Notes: a model not told the origin generated them from the letters alone. 64,000 bases of DNA from Lentisphaerae bacterium GWF2_50_93 (GCA_001804815.1 MHBI01000019.1:22915-86914), one strand, 5' to 3'; shown: positions 17,269-25,914, counted from the first letter of the stretch. Made by a program: numbers and translations.

Positions 17269-17327
17269 CTTTAGCCTGTACCATTTCATTAAGACTGAAA
17301 AAACAAAGATGGTACAGGCTAAAGCCC
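17266..17327. repeat. Perfect 19-bp inverted repeat at the MITE border
   Basis: The arm at 17266-17284 (GGGCTTTAGCCTGTACCAT) is repeated inverted at 17309-17327, with a 24-bp A-rich spacer. Each arm also contains a smaller palindrome of the form GGTACnGGCTnnAGCCnGTACC. Related palindromic text flanks the family A copies at 15072 and 16914. Confidence 0.75.
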
Positions 17328-17540
17328 GTACCATCTTCTGATGCTCTTTTCTTCATTTATTCGTTCAAGCACATTTGCATTGGACTTCCATGTCACTAGA
17401 TTAAGCCACGTGCACCCGAGTGCATGGAGACTGAAGATTGGATTAATGGATGGTTGGATTGCTGGATGATTGGGAAGATGGGAAGACTTGAATAAATCAT
17501 GTAAATCATGTTATCCTGTCAAATAATTATATAAGACAAG

Positions 17541-18551
17541 ATGAAGAATCTGACAAGAAAAGACATTGCGAAAGCCGCAGGGGTTTCCCCTTCGACGGTC
17601 TCCCGTGCGCTTTCGGGAAGTCCGCTCCTGCCGAAGAAAACCATCGAGCATGTGACCAGTATAGCCACAAAACTCGGTTACAAACCCAACATCCTTGCCA
17701 GGCGCCTTGCATCAAACAGGAGTTTCCAGATCGCGTTTGCAGTCGAACTCTGGACAGGCACGCGCCGCGGGCCCATCCAGATGTCGTACTACTCCGCAAT
17801 CCTCGATGCGATGGTCTCCGAGGCGTTCAAGCGGAACTTCAGCGTCCTTGTCCAGCCGTATACCAGGGACGAAGAGTCATTCGTGGAACATTTTTCCAAC
17901 CTCATACAGACAAGGCATGCCGACGGGCTTGTCTTTGCCGGATTGAATCTTAAAAGCAGGATTCCGGCGGAGCTTCTGAAAAGACATCTGCCCTTTGTCG
18001 TCATAGGCTCGAAATCAGCCAAGAACAAGTATGTTTCGGTCAACGCCGATCCTTATCCGGCGATGGTGGAGATGTTCAATGTCCTGATGCAGAAGAAATA
18101 CAGGAGGATTTTCTTCGTTGAAGGCGACATGAATTTCCATCATGCCGTGACCCACAGGGAGGCGTTCATGAAGGCTCTGAAGATGAGTTCGTTGAAGCTG
18201 GCCGGTATCATAAGCGGAGACTATTCGCGCAGGCGCGGCTACAGCGCAGCCCCGGAAATACTTGTCGGCAAGAAAAAGGGTGACTGCGTTTTCTTCTCGA
18301 ACGACAGGATGGCCACAGGTTTCTATAGGTATTGCTACGAGAACAAGGTGTCAATGCCCGACGAGATCGGAGTCGTCGGCAGCGATGACGATGAATCCGC
18401 CCTGGTTCTCTATCCCGAGCTCAGCACGATCCGCCAGCCACGCGTAGAAATGGGAGCGGCCGCCGTGAACCTGCTGATGGACATGCTTGAAAAGAAAAAA
18501 ACAGAATCGGTTGTCATCCCTAACAGTTTCATTGCGAGAAGATCGATTTAA
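17541..18551 (+). CDS. LacI-family transcriptional regulator, first in sugar cluster
   Basis: 336 residues. The N-terminal LacI helix-turn-helix is at residues 4-50 (TRKDIAKAAGVSPSTVSRAL, hinge helix PNILARRLAS). A periplasmic-binding-protein-like effector domain follows (FAVELWTG..., GLVFAGLNLKSR, FFSNDRMATGFYRY, IGVVGSDDDE, LSTIRQPRVEMG). Effector is probably a sugar or sugar derivative. It heads a run of co-directional genes: oxidoreductase, ThuA, oxidoreductase. This suggests local control of their expression. A strong ribosome site is lacking. Upstream text aaatcatgtaaatcatg is a short direct repeat. Confidence 0.92.
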   Translation: MKNLTRKDIAKAAGVSPSTVSRALSGSPLLPKKTIEHVTSIATKLGYKPNILARRLASNRSFQIAFAVELWTGTRRGPIQMSYYSAILDAMVSEAFKRNFSVLVQPYTRDEESFVEHFSNLIQTRHADGLVFAGLNLKSRIPAELLKRHLPFVVIGSKSAKNKYVSVNADPYPAMVEMFNVLMQKKYRRIFFVEGDMNFHHAVTHREAFMKALKMSSLKLAGIISGDYSRRRGYSAAPEILVGKKKGDCVFFSNDRMATGFYRYCYENKVSMPDEIGVVGSDDDESALVLYPELSTIRQPRVEMGAAAVNLLMDMLEKKKTESVVIPNSFIARRSI

Positions 18552-18556
18552 GTAGG

Positions 18557-18607
18557 ACAGGCTTTCAGCCTGTTTTGGTATTATAAGATGACGGGCTGGA
18601 AAGCCCG
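18557..18607. repeat. Pair of short hairpins between LacI and Gfo/Idh genes
   Basis: Two adjacent palindromes: ACAGGCT-TTC-AGCCTGT followed by TTTT (18557-18577, terminator-like for the LacI gene) and CGGGCT-GGAA-AGCCCG (18592-18607). They may weaken read-through or stabilise mRNA ends. Analogous but differently sequenced hairpins sit in the two following gaps of this cluster. Confidence 0.65.
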
Positions 18608-18626
18608 CCTTACAAAAGGAGAGAGA

Positions 18627-19724
18627 ATGGAAAAGAAGATGAAAGTTGGATTGATAGGATGCGGCAATATCAGCGGCGCCTATCTGAAAGCGGCGAAGAC
18701 TTTTGATTTCATGGAAATCTCAAAGTGCGCCGACCTCAATCACGCTGCGGCGGAAGCCAAGGCGAAGGAATTCGGAATGCAGGCGGTGTCAATCGACAAA
18801 CTGCTTGCTGATCCCGAGATCAGGATCATTCTGAATCTCACAATCCCGAAGGCCCATACCGAAGTCAATCTCAAGGCCCTCAATGCGGGAAAGCATGTGC
18901 ATTGCGAGAAGCCTCTTGCGATCACGCGTGCGGACGGAGCAAAGGTTGTTGAACTTGCGAAAAAGAAAAAACTCCTTGTCGGATGCGCACCCGACACTTT
19001 CATGGGCGCTGGAATCCAGACCTGCCGGAAACTCATTGACGACGGCTGGCTCGGAAGGCCTGTAGCGGGAACAGCGTTCATGATGTGCCACGGGCACGAA
19101 AGCTGGCACCCCAACGCCGGTTTCTATTATCAGACAGGTGGCGGCCCGACTCTTGACATGGGGCCGTATTACATCACCGCGCTCGTAAATCTTCTCGGAC
19201 CGGTTAAGAGGATCTGCGCATGCACCTCCAGGGCTTATGACAAGAGATTCGCCACATGCAAGGAGCTTTACGGACAGAAACTTCCCGTCGAAGTCGAGAC
19301 GCACCAGGCTGGTGTCCTTGAATTCGCCAACGGCGCGGTCATCACCGTGGTAATGAGCTTCGATGTCTGGAAGCACGATCATTCGAATATTGAGATCTAT
19401 GGCACAGAAGGAAGCATGAGGGTGCCGGATCCCAACGGCTTCGGCGGGCCTGTGAAGCTTGCAAAGCCAGGCGCCGACTGGCAGGATATCCCGCTTTCGC
19501 ACGGATATGCCGACAATATGAGGAGCATAGGTGTAGCGGACATGGTCAAGGCGATCCAGAACAAGAGGATCAACCGCTGCAGCGGAGACCTTGCATTCCA
19601 TGTACTCGACGTGATGCTGTCGTTCGAGGAATCCTCTAAGAGCGGAAAGCATATCGTTCTCAAGAGCACCTGCAAGAAACCTGAGGCCCTGCCGCTGGGA
19701 CTGCAGAAGGGGGAACTTGATTAA
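18627..19724 (+). CDS. Gfo/Idh/MocA-family NAD(P)-dependent oxidoreductase
   Basis: 365 residues. The N-terminal Rossmann fold has VGLIGCGNISGAYLKA (dinucleotide-binding GxGxxxG-like). The family EKP signature is in HVHCEKPLAITRADG. The C-terminal alpha/beta substrate domain contains GGGPTLDMGPYYITALVNLLG. Such enzymes oxidise or rearrange sugars and inositols through a keto intermediate. The start at ATG 18627 is fixed by AAAGGAG; an upstream in-frame ATG (18588) lies in a hairpin. It pairs with a second Gfo/Idh at 20604 and a ThuA protein, a common combination for catabolism of glycosides or keto-sugars. The exact substrate cannot be read from sequence. Confidence 0.92.
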   Translation: MEKKMKVGLIGCGNISGAYLKAAKTFDFMEISKCADLNHAAAEAKAKEFGMQAVSIDKLLADPEIRIILNLTIPKAHTEVNLKALNAGKHVHCEKPLAITRADGAKVVELAKKKKLLVGCAPDTFMGAGIQTCRKLIDDGWLGRPVAGTAFMMCHGHESWHPNAGFYYQTGGGPTLDMGPYYITALVNLLGPVKRICACTSRAYDKRFATCKELYGQKLPVEVETHQAGVLEFANGAVITVVMSFDVWKHDHSNIEIYGTEGSMRVPDPNGFGGPVKLAKPGADWQDIPLSHGYADNMRSIGVADMVKAIQNKRINRCSGDLAFHVLDVMLSFEESSKSGKHIVLKSTCKKPEALPLGLQKGELD

Positions 19725-19789
19725 AGACTGAGCCGGAGAATCGGAAATACTTGAACCTTGAAATTGGTGATCAGAAATTGTCGAAGACA

Positions 19790-19855
19790 AGGTAGGGATG
19801 GCTCTCCGAGCCGTCCAGCATTAAGACGGCGCTCTCGGAGAGAGTCGCCCTACCT
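19790..19855. repeat. Foldback element, AGGTAGGG family
   Basis: Imperfect inverted repeat opening AGGTAGGGATGGCTCTCCGA and closing with CTCTCGGAGAGAGTCGCCCT-ACCT. It sits between the oxidoreductase and ThuA genes. The same outer AGGTAGGG/CCCTACCT ends recur at 45788-45912. Confidence 0.7.
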
Positions 19856-19879
19856 AATAAATAAAAAAAGGAAATTGCA

Positions 19880-20539
19880 ATGAGTAAGAAAGCTTTGATC
19901 GTATGGGGCGGCTGGAACGGGCATGAACCTGAACAGTGCGCGAAGATTGGTGCTGAAATGCTGAAGAATGAAGGTTTCGAAGTCGAACTTTCAGCGACTC
20001 TCGACAGTTATCTCGACGAGAAGAAGATGATGGCACTCAGCCTTGTTGTCCCGGTCTGGACGATGGGGCAGATCACAGGGGAGCAGGAAAAAGGTCTCAT
20101 GAACGCCGTCATGAGCGGTGTCGGAATCGCAGGCTGGCACGGTGGAATGTGCGACTCTTTCCGCAACAATACGGGATACCAGTACATGACAGGCGGACAG
20201 TGGGTGGCCCATCCCGGCGGAATCGTCGAATACATTGTGAACATTGTCAAGGAGAAGCAGAACGACCCGGTAGTGAAGGGAATAAAGGATTTCAAAATGA
20301 AGTCCGAGCAGTATTATATGCATACGGATCCGGGCAATGACGTGCTTGCGACGACGACTTTCTCAGGCGAGCATGAAGGCGCAACCTGGATCAAGGGCAC
20401 GGTGATGCCAGTGGTCTGGAAACGCATGTTCGGAAAGGGCAAGGTCTTCTATACGTCGCTTGGACATGTCGCGAAGGACTTTGATATTCCTGAGGCGAAG
20501 GAGATTGTCAGGAGAGGATGCCTGTGGGCGAGCAAGTAA
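19880..20539 (+). CDS. ThuA-like domain protein
   Basis: 219 residues of the class I glutamine-amidotransferase-like ThuA family. The opening [13 protein letters not shown] matches the family, the turn [16 protein letters not shown] lies near the nucleophile-elbow position, and [13 protein letters not shown] carries the conserved Gly-His near the C-terminus. ThuA proteins are linked to uptake and use of trehalose and other disaccharides, and to 3-keto-sugar pathways. They very often sit beside Gfo/Idh oxidoreductases, as here. Strong AAAGGA site before the ATG. No signal peptide, so cytoplasmic. The exact reaction is not settled. Confidence 0.9.
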   Translation: MSKKALIVWGGWNGHEPEQCAKIGAEMLKNEGFEVELSATLDSYLDEKKMMALSLVVPVWTMGQITGEQEKGLMNAVMSGVGIAGWHGGMCDSFRNNTGYQYMTGGQWVAHPGGIVEYIVNIVKEKQNDPVVKGIKDFKMKSEQYYMHTDPGNDVLATTTFSGEHEGATWIKGTVMPVVWKRMFGKGKVFYTSLGHVAKDFDIPEAKEIVRRGCLWASK

Positions 20540-20583
20540 GGCGGAGTTTTAACCCGCCTATAAACGTCGGGTTTAAACCCGAC
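20540..20583. repeat. Two tandem palindromes between ThuA and Gfo/Idh genes
   Basis: GGCGGAGTTTTAACCCGCC (20540-20558) and the perfect palindrome GTCGGGTTTAAACCCGAC (20566-20583). Both follow the pattern GGGTTTAAACCC at the centre, with different outer bases. This is the third gap in this cluster to hold such a pair. Confidence 0.7.
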
Positions 20584-20603
20584 ATACTTTAATAAAGGAA
20601 AAC

Positions 20604-21638
20604 ATGAAAAAATTCAAGAATGCTTCCGAGATCAAGGTCGGCGTGATTGGCTACGGTGGTGCCTTCAACATGGGCAAATCCCATTTGAACGAGATGAAGA
20701 AGGCCGGGATGACTCCTACGGCGGTTGCTGAAATAGACAAGGAACGCCTGAAGGTCGCGGAGACGGATTTCCCGGGAATCGAAACCTATACGTCCGTTGC
20801 TGAAATGCTGAAGAAATCCGATGTGAATCTTCTTGCGATCATAACGCCGCACAACACGCATGCGAAACTCGCAATACAGTGTCTGAAGGCGGGAAGGCAT
20901 ATCGTCTGCGAGAAACCTCTTGCGATAACTACTGCGGAATGCGATGCGATGATCGCGGAGGCGAAGAAGAACAAGCTTGTAGCCAGCACCTATCATAACC
21001 GTCACTGGGACGGATGCATCCTGGATGCGGTCAAGAAGGTCCGCGGCGGCGCAATAGGCGAGGTCGTGAGGATCGAGGCGCACATGGGCGGCTGGGGACA
21101 GCCTGGGGACTGGTGGCGCACGAGCCGCACTATTTCCGGCGGCATCCTCTATGACTGGGGCGTGCATCTCCTCGAGTATTCCTTCCAGATCATGGAAGGT
21201 GAGAAGATGAAGGAAGTCTCCGGTTTTGCAAAGACCGGTTTCTGGGCTCCGAAGACGAAATGGAAGAGCGATTCGAACGAGGATGAAGGTTTCGCAGTCG
21301 TGCGTTTCCAGTCTGGAAAATGGCTGACGTTGAATATTTCCTCGATCGAGTCAAAGCCCAAGGAGGGAACTGTCGAGATAACAGGCACCAAGGGAAGCCT
21401 GGTAATGAACCACGGCGACTGGAAGCTCATCACGCACAAGGATGGAGTGACAGTTACGGAAACCGGCAAGAATCCGCAGGGCGAAGGATGGAAGCTCTAC
21501 CAGAATGTCGCGGATCATATTGTGAAAGGTGAAAAGCTCATCATCACTCCTGAATGGGCGCGCCGTCCGATACACGTTCTCGAGCTTGCAGGCAAGAGCG
21601 CGAAAGCCGGAACCGCAATCAAGGTTAAGTACGAATAA
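20604..21638 (+). CDS. Gfo/Idh/MocA-family oxidoreductase, second of cluster
   Basis: 344 residues. The Rossmann motif is KVGVIGYGGAFNMGKSH, the cofactor/catalytic EKP is in HIVCEKPLAITTAEC, and the GGILYDWGVHLLEY segment contains the conserved His of the second domain. It is clearly diverged from the first oxidoreductase of the cluster, so the two probably act at successive or reverse steps (oxidation, then reduction of the keto-sugar). It ends with a strong terminator, marking the end of the transcription unit. AAAGGA precedes the ATG. Confidence 0.92.
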   Translation: MKKFKNASEIKVGVIGYGGAFNMGKSHLNEMKKAGMTPTAVAEIDKERLKVAETDFPGIETYTSVAEMLKKSDVNLLAIITPHNTHAKLAIQCLKAGRHIVCEKPLAITTAECDAMIAEAKKNKLVASTYHNRHWDGCILDAVKKVRGGAIGEVVRIEAHMGGWGQPGDWWRTSRTISGGILYDWGVHLLEYSFQIMEGEKMKEVSGFAKTGFWAPKTKWKSDSNEDEGFAVVRFQSGKWLTLNISSIESKPKEGTVEITGTKGSLVMNHGDWKLITHKDGVTVTETGKNPQGEGWKLYQNVADHIVKGEKLIITPEWARRPIHVLELAGKSAKAGTAIKVKYE

Positions 21639-21660
21639 AAACAGGAGGGCTCCTGTTTTT
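21637..21660 (+). terminator. Rho-independent terminator of the LacI/Gfo/ThuA cluster
   Basis: Stem AAAACAGGAG / CTCCTGTTTT with a minimal loop, followed by T residues and overlapping the last codon of the oxidoreductase. It is symmetrical enough to work on both strands. Confidence 0.85.
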
Positions 21661-22240
21661 ATGAATCCGCCGCCGTCCTCCGAGACAGGACGACGGCGGA
21701 TAACTATGCGATCAGTTTGATCTGCAATATGAATTTGTTTGGTAGTCAGAGCCAGGTCGAAAAGGGGGTAGCGCGGACATTCCTGTCTGCGATTGAAAAT
21801 GAAATTTGAGTCCACAGACAAGAATGCCTGTGCTACTTTTTAGAGAAATTTCATTTTGAGATTATCTTTTCGAGCAACGTATAGTTAATGCCGCAAGGCA
21901 TGTTCTTAACGGAATTTAGAAATACTGAAGAACGTGCAAGAATACGTCTTATGAAATCATCAGACGTCCAGATCAGGGATCCATTCATCCAATAATTCGC
22001 CACGGGCTAATAAATCCATCCATCCGTCATCCTGTGGGGTGACTCTGTTGGTTGAGGCAATTTCAGAATTTGGAGTTCAAGCTTCAGCGTGCGCAACCTT
22101 TTGAATACCAAGACAAACTAAAGTTTGAACTCCAAAATGGATACTTCCACGACTAGCTGTTTTTTCGGACTTTTGAAATCAGCCCAGTTAATACTACTAC
22201 CCTTTTGAATAAAAAGATAATTTTTTTTCCAGAAAACTAT
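21661..22240. other. Gene-free region between sugar cluster and second LacI gene
   Basis: No credible gene in 580 bases. It holds a second hairpin (TCCGCCGCCGTCCT arm at about 21665, paired with AGGACGACGGCGGA). It also holds an imperfect inverted repeat built from gtagcgcggacattcctgtc (about 21768) and its mirror ending tgcctgtgctact (21838). The remainder is AT-rich and unremarkable until the promoter at 22241. Confidence 0.5.
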
Positions 22241-22288
22241 TGACATTTAAAGTTGATACGGTTAAACTAATGTTCAATCGGTTATACA
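22241..22288 (+). promoter_or_regulatory. Promoter and paired operator-like sites of second LacI gene
   Basis: TTGACA (22241-22246), a 17-nt spacer and TAAACT (22264-22269) make a near-consensus sigma-70 promoter. Two direct copies of nCGGTTAWAC lie at 22259-22268 and 22279-22288, exactly 20 bp apart (two helical turns). They cover the -10 and start region. Autoregulation by the LacI protein encoded 15 bp downstream is a reasonable reading. Confidence 0.6.
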
Positions 22289-22302
22289 AATGGGGTTGAT
22301 TC

Positions 22303-23238
22303 ATGAGTTCGACTTTAAGGGATGTAGCAAAGAAGGCGGGGGTGTCAATCGTCACCGCCAGCAGGGTTATCAACGGAAAAGAGACCGTTAAGCCTGCATT
22401 CAGGAAGAAAGTCTTCGATGCTGCAAAAGCATTGAACTACACTCCCAACCTGCTTGCCAGAGGCCTTGCAAAGAACAACTTGAAGATCATTTCAATGCAT
22501 ACCGGCGAACTCGAAAACCCATACTTCGGAAGCCTTGCGTCGAACATAGCAAAGGAATTCTCGAGGAACGGATATGATCTCATCATCTGCGACTCCCTCG
22601 GGAAGACCGCTGAACTCAACAGGAGCCTCGCCACCTCGGGGAGCATTCTCGTGTCGATCGGCAACCAGGAGGTTCTCAGGAAGATCTCGGAATCGCATCC
22701 GGTCGTCGGAATTGGCTGTCTTATCAACGAAAGCATGAAGATGCCCAACATAGATTTGGATTTCTCCGAATCATATACTGAACTTTATGAAAGGGCTGTA
22801 TACTCCGACAAGGACAGGATCGCCTTTCTGTCTCCTGTGCTCAGGGAATATCCCCATCTCTCCGAAAACAAGTTCATCCATGTCTATTCCGCAATGAGGA
22901 AGAAGGGGCGTGACCCTGCCGGGAACCGTGTTTTCGCCGATGTAGATTCGCTGATATCCTTCATTAATGTAAGTCCTTCTTCGATAAACTGCGTGTTCTG
23001 CGAGAACGATGTCCTCGCCGGAAAACTTTACGGAAGGCTTGTCAAAAAGGGATTCAGGATACCGGAGGATGTAATTGTTGTCGGCTGTGACGGTACGATG
23101 ATCCTCGAGGGCATGTGGTCAGTGATGATCGACACGGGGAAGATAGCGGTGAAGGCTGTTGAACTGTTCAATGGATATGTGCATGACGGAGCGTGCAATG
23201 GCACGCATATAATAAAAACCGAACCGGTCTACAAGTAG
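22303..23238 (+). CDS. LacI-family transcriptional regulator
   Basis: 311 residues. The HTH is at 3-48 (TLRDVAKKAGVSIVTASRVI, then ARGLAKNN). The effector domain has GELENPYFGSLASNIAKEF, CVFCENDVLAGKLYGRL and VIVVGCDGTMILEG. It is about 25-30 residues shorter than typical because the C-terminal part is trimmed. It stands alone between a terminator-bounded cluster and repeat DNA, so its target is not evident; the neighbouring oxidoreductase cluster or itself are the best guesses. Confidence 0.9.
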   Translation: MSSTLRDVAKKAGVSIVTASRVINGKETVKPAFRKKVFDAAKALNYTPNLLARGLAKNNLKIISMHTGELENPYFGSLASNIAKEFSRNGYDLIICDSLGKTAELNRSLATSGSILVSIGNQEVLRKISESHPVVGIGCLINESMKMPNIDLDFSESYTELYERAVYSDKDRIAFLSPVLREYPHLSENKFIHVYSAMRKKGRDPAGNRVFADVDSLISFINVSPSSINCVFCENDVLAGKLYGRLVKKGFRIPEDVIVVGCDGTMILEGMWSVMIDTGKIAVKAVELFNGYVHDGACNGTHIIKTEPVYK

Positions 23239-23260
23239 GACGGCATATGTAGAGTTTGTT

Positions 23261-23553
23261 TTAGACCCCCAAAGCATGTCCGGGGGCGAAAGCCGAAAGG
23301 CCCAGCTCCCGGACGTGCTTCTTATATTAGAGATGAAGATGTAAGAGATGTTTCGAGATGGACTTGGGATTGAGTTAGACCCCCAAAGCGTGTCTGGGGG
23401 CGAAAGCCGCAAGGCCCAGCCCCCAGGCATGCTTCTTATATGATTATGAAGAAGCAAGAGATGTTTCGAGATGGACTTGGAATTGAGTTAGACCCCCAAA
23501 GCATGTCCGGGGGTGACAGCCGTAAGGCTTAGTCCCCGGGCGTGCTTCTTATA
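23261..23553 (+). repeat. Three tandem structured repeats (115/112 bp period)
   Basis: Copies begin TTAGACCCCCAAAGC at 23261, 23376 and 23488; the third is shortened. Each contains a long hairpin. In copy 1, AAGCATGTCCGGG pairs with CCCGGACGTGCTT around GGGCGAAAGCC-type inner bases. Between copies the stem changes mostly by G-T wobble combinations when read on the plus strand, so pairing is kept in RNA more than in DNA. The array lies just after the LacI gene and before a terminator. Function is unknown; it does not match a riboswitch that I can identify. Confidence 0.75.
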
Positions 23554-23570
23554 TCGAATTGGACTTCAGG

Positions 23571-23603
23571 AGGCGTGCGGAATTCGCACGCCTTTTGCTT
23601 TTT
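23571..23603 (+). terminator. Rho-independent terminator after the repeat array
   Basis: AGGCGTGCG-GAATT-CGCACGCCT followed by TTTGCTTTTT. It would end transcripts from the LacI gene that read through the tandem repeats. The stem core GGCGTGCG is shared with the groEL terminator at 26361. Confidence 0.85.
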
Positions 23604-23717
23604 CCTTCCAGCGCAAAGGTAGGGTTATACCCCATGGCGGAAGAATATTTGAAGGTCTACCTTACCACATTAACGTTTCAACCGGTATTAAGGACTCTTA
23701 TCAACAAGGAGGGCGTC

Positions 23718-24083
23718 ATGATCGAGCAGCTGAAAAAAAACATGTTCATCGGGATCGGACTCATGGCTATGACAAAGGACAGGGTAAAGGAGTTTGGGAA
23801 GAAACTCGCCGAGGACAGCAAGCTGTCCGAAGCTGAAGGAGAGAAGTTTGTGGATGATCTGCTGAAACAGGCCGATGATATGAAGAATTATTTTGAGAAA
23901 AACTTTTCGGAGGTCGTGGAGAAGAAGATCAAGAATGTGAAACTTCCATGCACCGAAGGCTTCGAGAAGATGCAGAAGGAAATCAATGAACTGAAGGAAA
24001 CCCTTGCCAGGATCGAATCAAAATTTAATAAAAAGGATGCCCGGCCTAAGGCTGGTACTGTTCACAACAAACCCAAAAAATAA
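23718..24083 (+). CDS. Phasin-like helical protein next to UbiB kinase
   Basis: 121 residues starting MIEQLKKNMFIGIGLMAMTKD, with an amphipathic N-terminal helix. A long charged helical region follows, then a C-terminal coiled coil (EGFEKMQKEINELKETLARI) and a basic tail. This is the layout of the polyhydroxyalkanoate-regulator/phasin-like family (PhaF/PhaI-like). The start at 23718 is set by AAGGAGGG 7 nt upstream; the frame is open further up but without a site. It is followed 8 bp later by an AarF/UbiB kinase, a recurrent pairing, so a membrane-lipid or quinone role is more likely than PHA granules. No PHA synthase is seen nearby. Confidence 0.72.
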   Translation: MIEQLKKNMFIGIGLMAMTKDRVKEFGKKLAEDSKLSEAEGEKFVDDLLKQADDMKNYFEKNFSEVVEKKIKNVKLPCTEGFEKMQKEINELKETLARIESKFNKKDARPKAGTVHNKPKK

Positions 24084-24091
24084 TAACATCG

Positions 24092-25786
24092 ATGTATTTC
24101 CGCAAAAGAAAATCAGGATGGAGGCGCCATCAGTACAAACGCTACCAGACGGTCGTAGGCGTTCTGATCAGGCATGGATTCTTTGATTTTGTCGACAACA
24201 GCAACCTGCTCAGATTCGTCCCGTTCAGACATAGATACGTGTCCGGAGGCAGATCTCCGGAGGATGATGAGAAGCTTAGCCACTGGCAGAGAATAAGGCT
24301 CGTCCTCGAGGAGCTTGGCCCCGCCTATGTCAAGCTTGGACAATTTGTAAGCAACAGACCAGATCTCCTCCCGCAGGAACTGTGCGTTGAGCTTGAATCG
24401 CTTCTTGACGAAGTGCCGCCTTTTGACAACGCCCAGGCTGTGGATATAATAGAAAAAGAGTTCAATGCTCCAATCAGCAGGATTTTCAAGAAGTTCACCG
24501 AAACCCCTTTCTCATCGGCTTCAATCGCCCAGGTCCATAAGGCAACGCTCCATGATGGAACCAAAGTGGCCGTCAAGATACAACGTCCCGGCATAAAGGA
24601 AGTGATAGAGGCGGATCTTGAAATAATGGGGGAAATCGCTGGGCTGCTGGAAAAATACGTTTCCGGCATGGATGTCATAAATCCAGCCGGAATTATCGAG
24701 GAATTCAAGATATGCATCTCCGAGGAACTCGACTTCATCAACGAGGCGGACAATATTGAAAAGTTCACCAGGAAATTCAGAGGGGACAAACGGGTAAGCT
24801 TTCCGAAGGTGTACAAGGAGTATGCGACTACGCGGGTACTTACGATGGAAATGGTTGAAGGAGTGTCCCTCGCCACAATAAAGGAAGGCGGTAATCCGGA
24901 TTACAATCTGGATCTGATTGCAACGACGCTGAGCGACCTCTTGATGGATCAGATATTTGAGCATGGCTATTTCCATGGGGATCCGCACCAGGGGAACATC
25001 ATAATCCGTGAAGACAATGTCATCTGTTTCGTCGATTTCGGCCAGATTGGAATACTCTCGCCGAGAAACAGGCAAATCCTCCGTGAAATCATTATTGGAC
25101 TTGTGCAGAGGGATCCCAGGAGAGTTGCAAATGCCACAATGAAACTTTCCACTAATTCTGAAATCATCAACAGGGAGCAGTTTGAGAACAAGGTGTTCAA
25201 GATCATTGATAAATATGCCGGTGTCACGCTGCACAACCTCAATCTCAGCAGGTTTTTCAATGATCTTTTCAAACTGGTCATCAGCAGCAAGCTCATGATT
25301 CCGCCAGACCTATTCCTTCTTGGCAAGGCGATAACATCGCTTGAAGGGACGCTCAGGAAGTTGAAACCCGACTTCAATATCATTGAGCACATCGAACCAT
25401 TCGTCAGGAAAATGATATTGGAGAACATCAGCCCGTACAGCATTTTCAAGGACGTCTATGCCAGCCTTTCCGATTACTCCGATCTGTTCCGCAATCTTCC
25501 CGGAGGGCTCAGGGACATACTCAGCCAGTTTAAAAACAGGAATATCAAGATCCAGTTCGAGCATAAAGGACTCGAACCGATGCTGCACAAGCACGACCAG
25601 ATCAGCAACAGGATTGCGTTCTCGATAATTTCATCTGCCATGATAATAGGGTCGTCTCTGATAATGCACGCAAAGATACCGCCGCTTGTCTGGGGAATCT
25701 CATCCCTCGGACTATTCACATTCGTCTTCTCACTGCTTCTGGGCAGCTTCCTCCTCCTCTCCATACTGAGGCATGGAAGGATGTGA
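24092..25786 (+). CDS. ABC1/UbiB/AarF atypical kinase family protein
   Basis: 564 residues. Family marks in order: KxGQ motif (KLGQ, 81-84); the nucleotide loop SIAQVHKATL; VAVKIQRPG with the ATP lysine; ELDFINEADNIEKF; the catalytic HGYFHGDPHQGNI; and FVDFGQIG (DFG). Two C-terminal transmembrane helices close the protein. All catalytic residues are present. Bacterial UbiB supports ubiquinone synthesis and related members bind isoprenoid lipids; the substrate here is unknown. Co-transcribed with the phasin-like gene. Confidence 0.93.
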   Translation: MYFRKRKSGWRRHQYKRYQTVVGVLIRHGFFDFVDNSNLLRFVPFRHRYVSGGRSPEDDEKLSHWQRIRLVLEELGPAYVKLGQFVSNRPDLLPQELCVELESLLDEVPPFDNAQAVDIIEKEFNAPISRIFKKFTETPFSSASIAQVHKATLHDGTKVAVKIQRPGIKEVIEADLEIMGEIAGLLEKYVSGMDVINPAGIIEEFKICISEELDFINEADNIEKFTRKFRGDKRVSFPKVYKEYATTRVLTMEMVEGVSLATIKEGGNPDYNLDLIATTLSDLLMDQIFEHGYFHGDPHQGNIIIREDNVICFVDFGQIGILSPRNRQILREIIIGLVQRDPRRVANATMKLSTNSEIINREQFENKVFKIIDKYAGVTLHNLNLSRFFNDLFKLVISSKLMIPPDLFLLGKAITSLEGTLRKLKPDFNIIEHIEPFVRKMILENISPYSIFKDVYASLSDYSDLFRNLPGGLRDILSQFKNRNIKIQFEHKGLEPMLHKHDQISNRIAFSIISSAMIIGSSLIMHAKIPPLVWGISSLGLFTFVFSLLLGSFLLLSILRHGRM

Positions 25787-25809
25787 TTTGAAGATTCCAC
25801 GCCGTTGTG

Positions 25810-25914
25810 TTTCCTGTCCCAGCTGGGACAGGATGAGAATAGGCAGGGGCTTCAGACCCCTGTTGAATGGATTATATGTATTTAAGAAGATGCCAGCAAG
25901 GGTGCTGGCGTTCC
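25810..25914. repeat. Run of small palindromes after the UbiB gene, including family F copy 1
   Basis: It holds a perfect palindrome TCCTGTCCCAGCTGGGACAG-GA (about 25814-25835), a CAGGGGCTTCAGACCCCTG stem (about 25844) and, at 25892-25914, a GCCAGCA-AGGG-TGCTGGC hairpin followed by gttcc. The last is repeated base for base at 57579-57601. These could end the UbiB transcript, but they lack T runs. Confidence 0.65.

Noticed and set aside
23119..23457. 112-codon minus-strand frame over the tandem repeats after the second LacI gene
   Set aside because: It merely translates the repeat units, overlaps the LacI gene antisense and repeats the same peptide by virtue of the tandem DNA.
23261..23553. 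Cyclic-di-GMP or other known riboswitch in the tandem repeats
   Set aside because: Core conserved bases of the riboswitches I know could not be matched, and no gene directly follows the array.
23261..23553. CRISPR array
   Set aside because: Only three units, period about 113 bp, the whole unit is conserved rather than short repeats with unique spacers, and no cas gene is near.
24092..24110. PHA-granule function for the phasin/UbiB pair
   Set aside because: No PHA synthase or depolymerase in the window; the phasin-like/UbiB pairing is seen widely without PHA genes.
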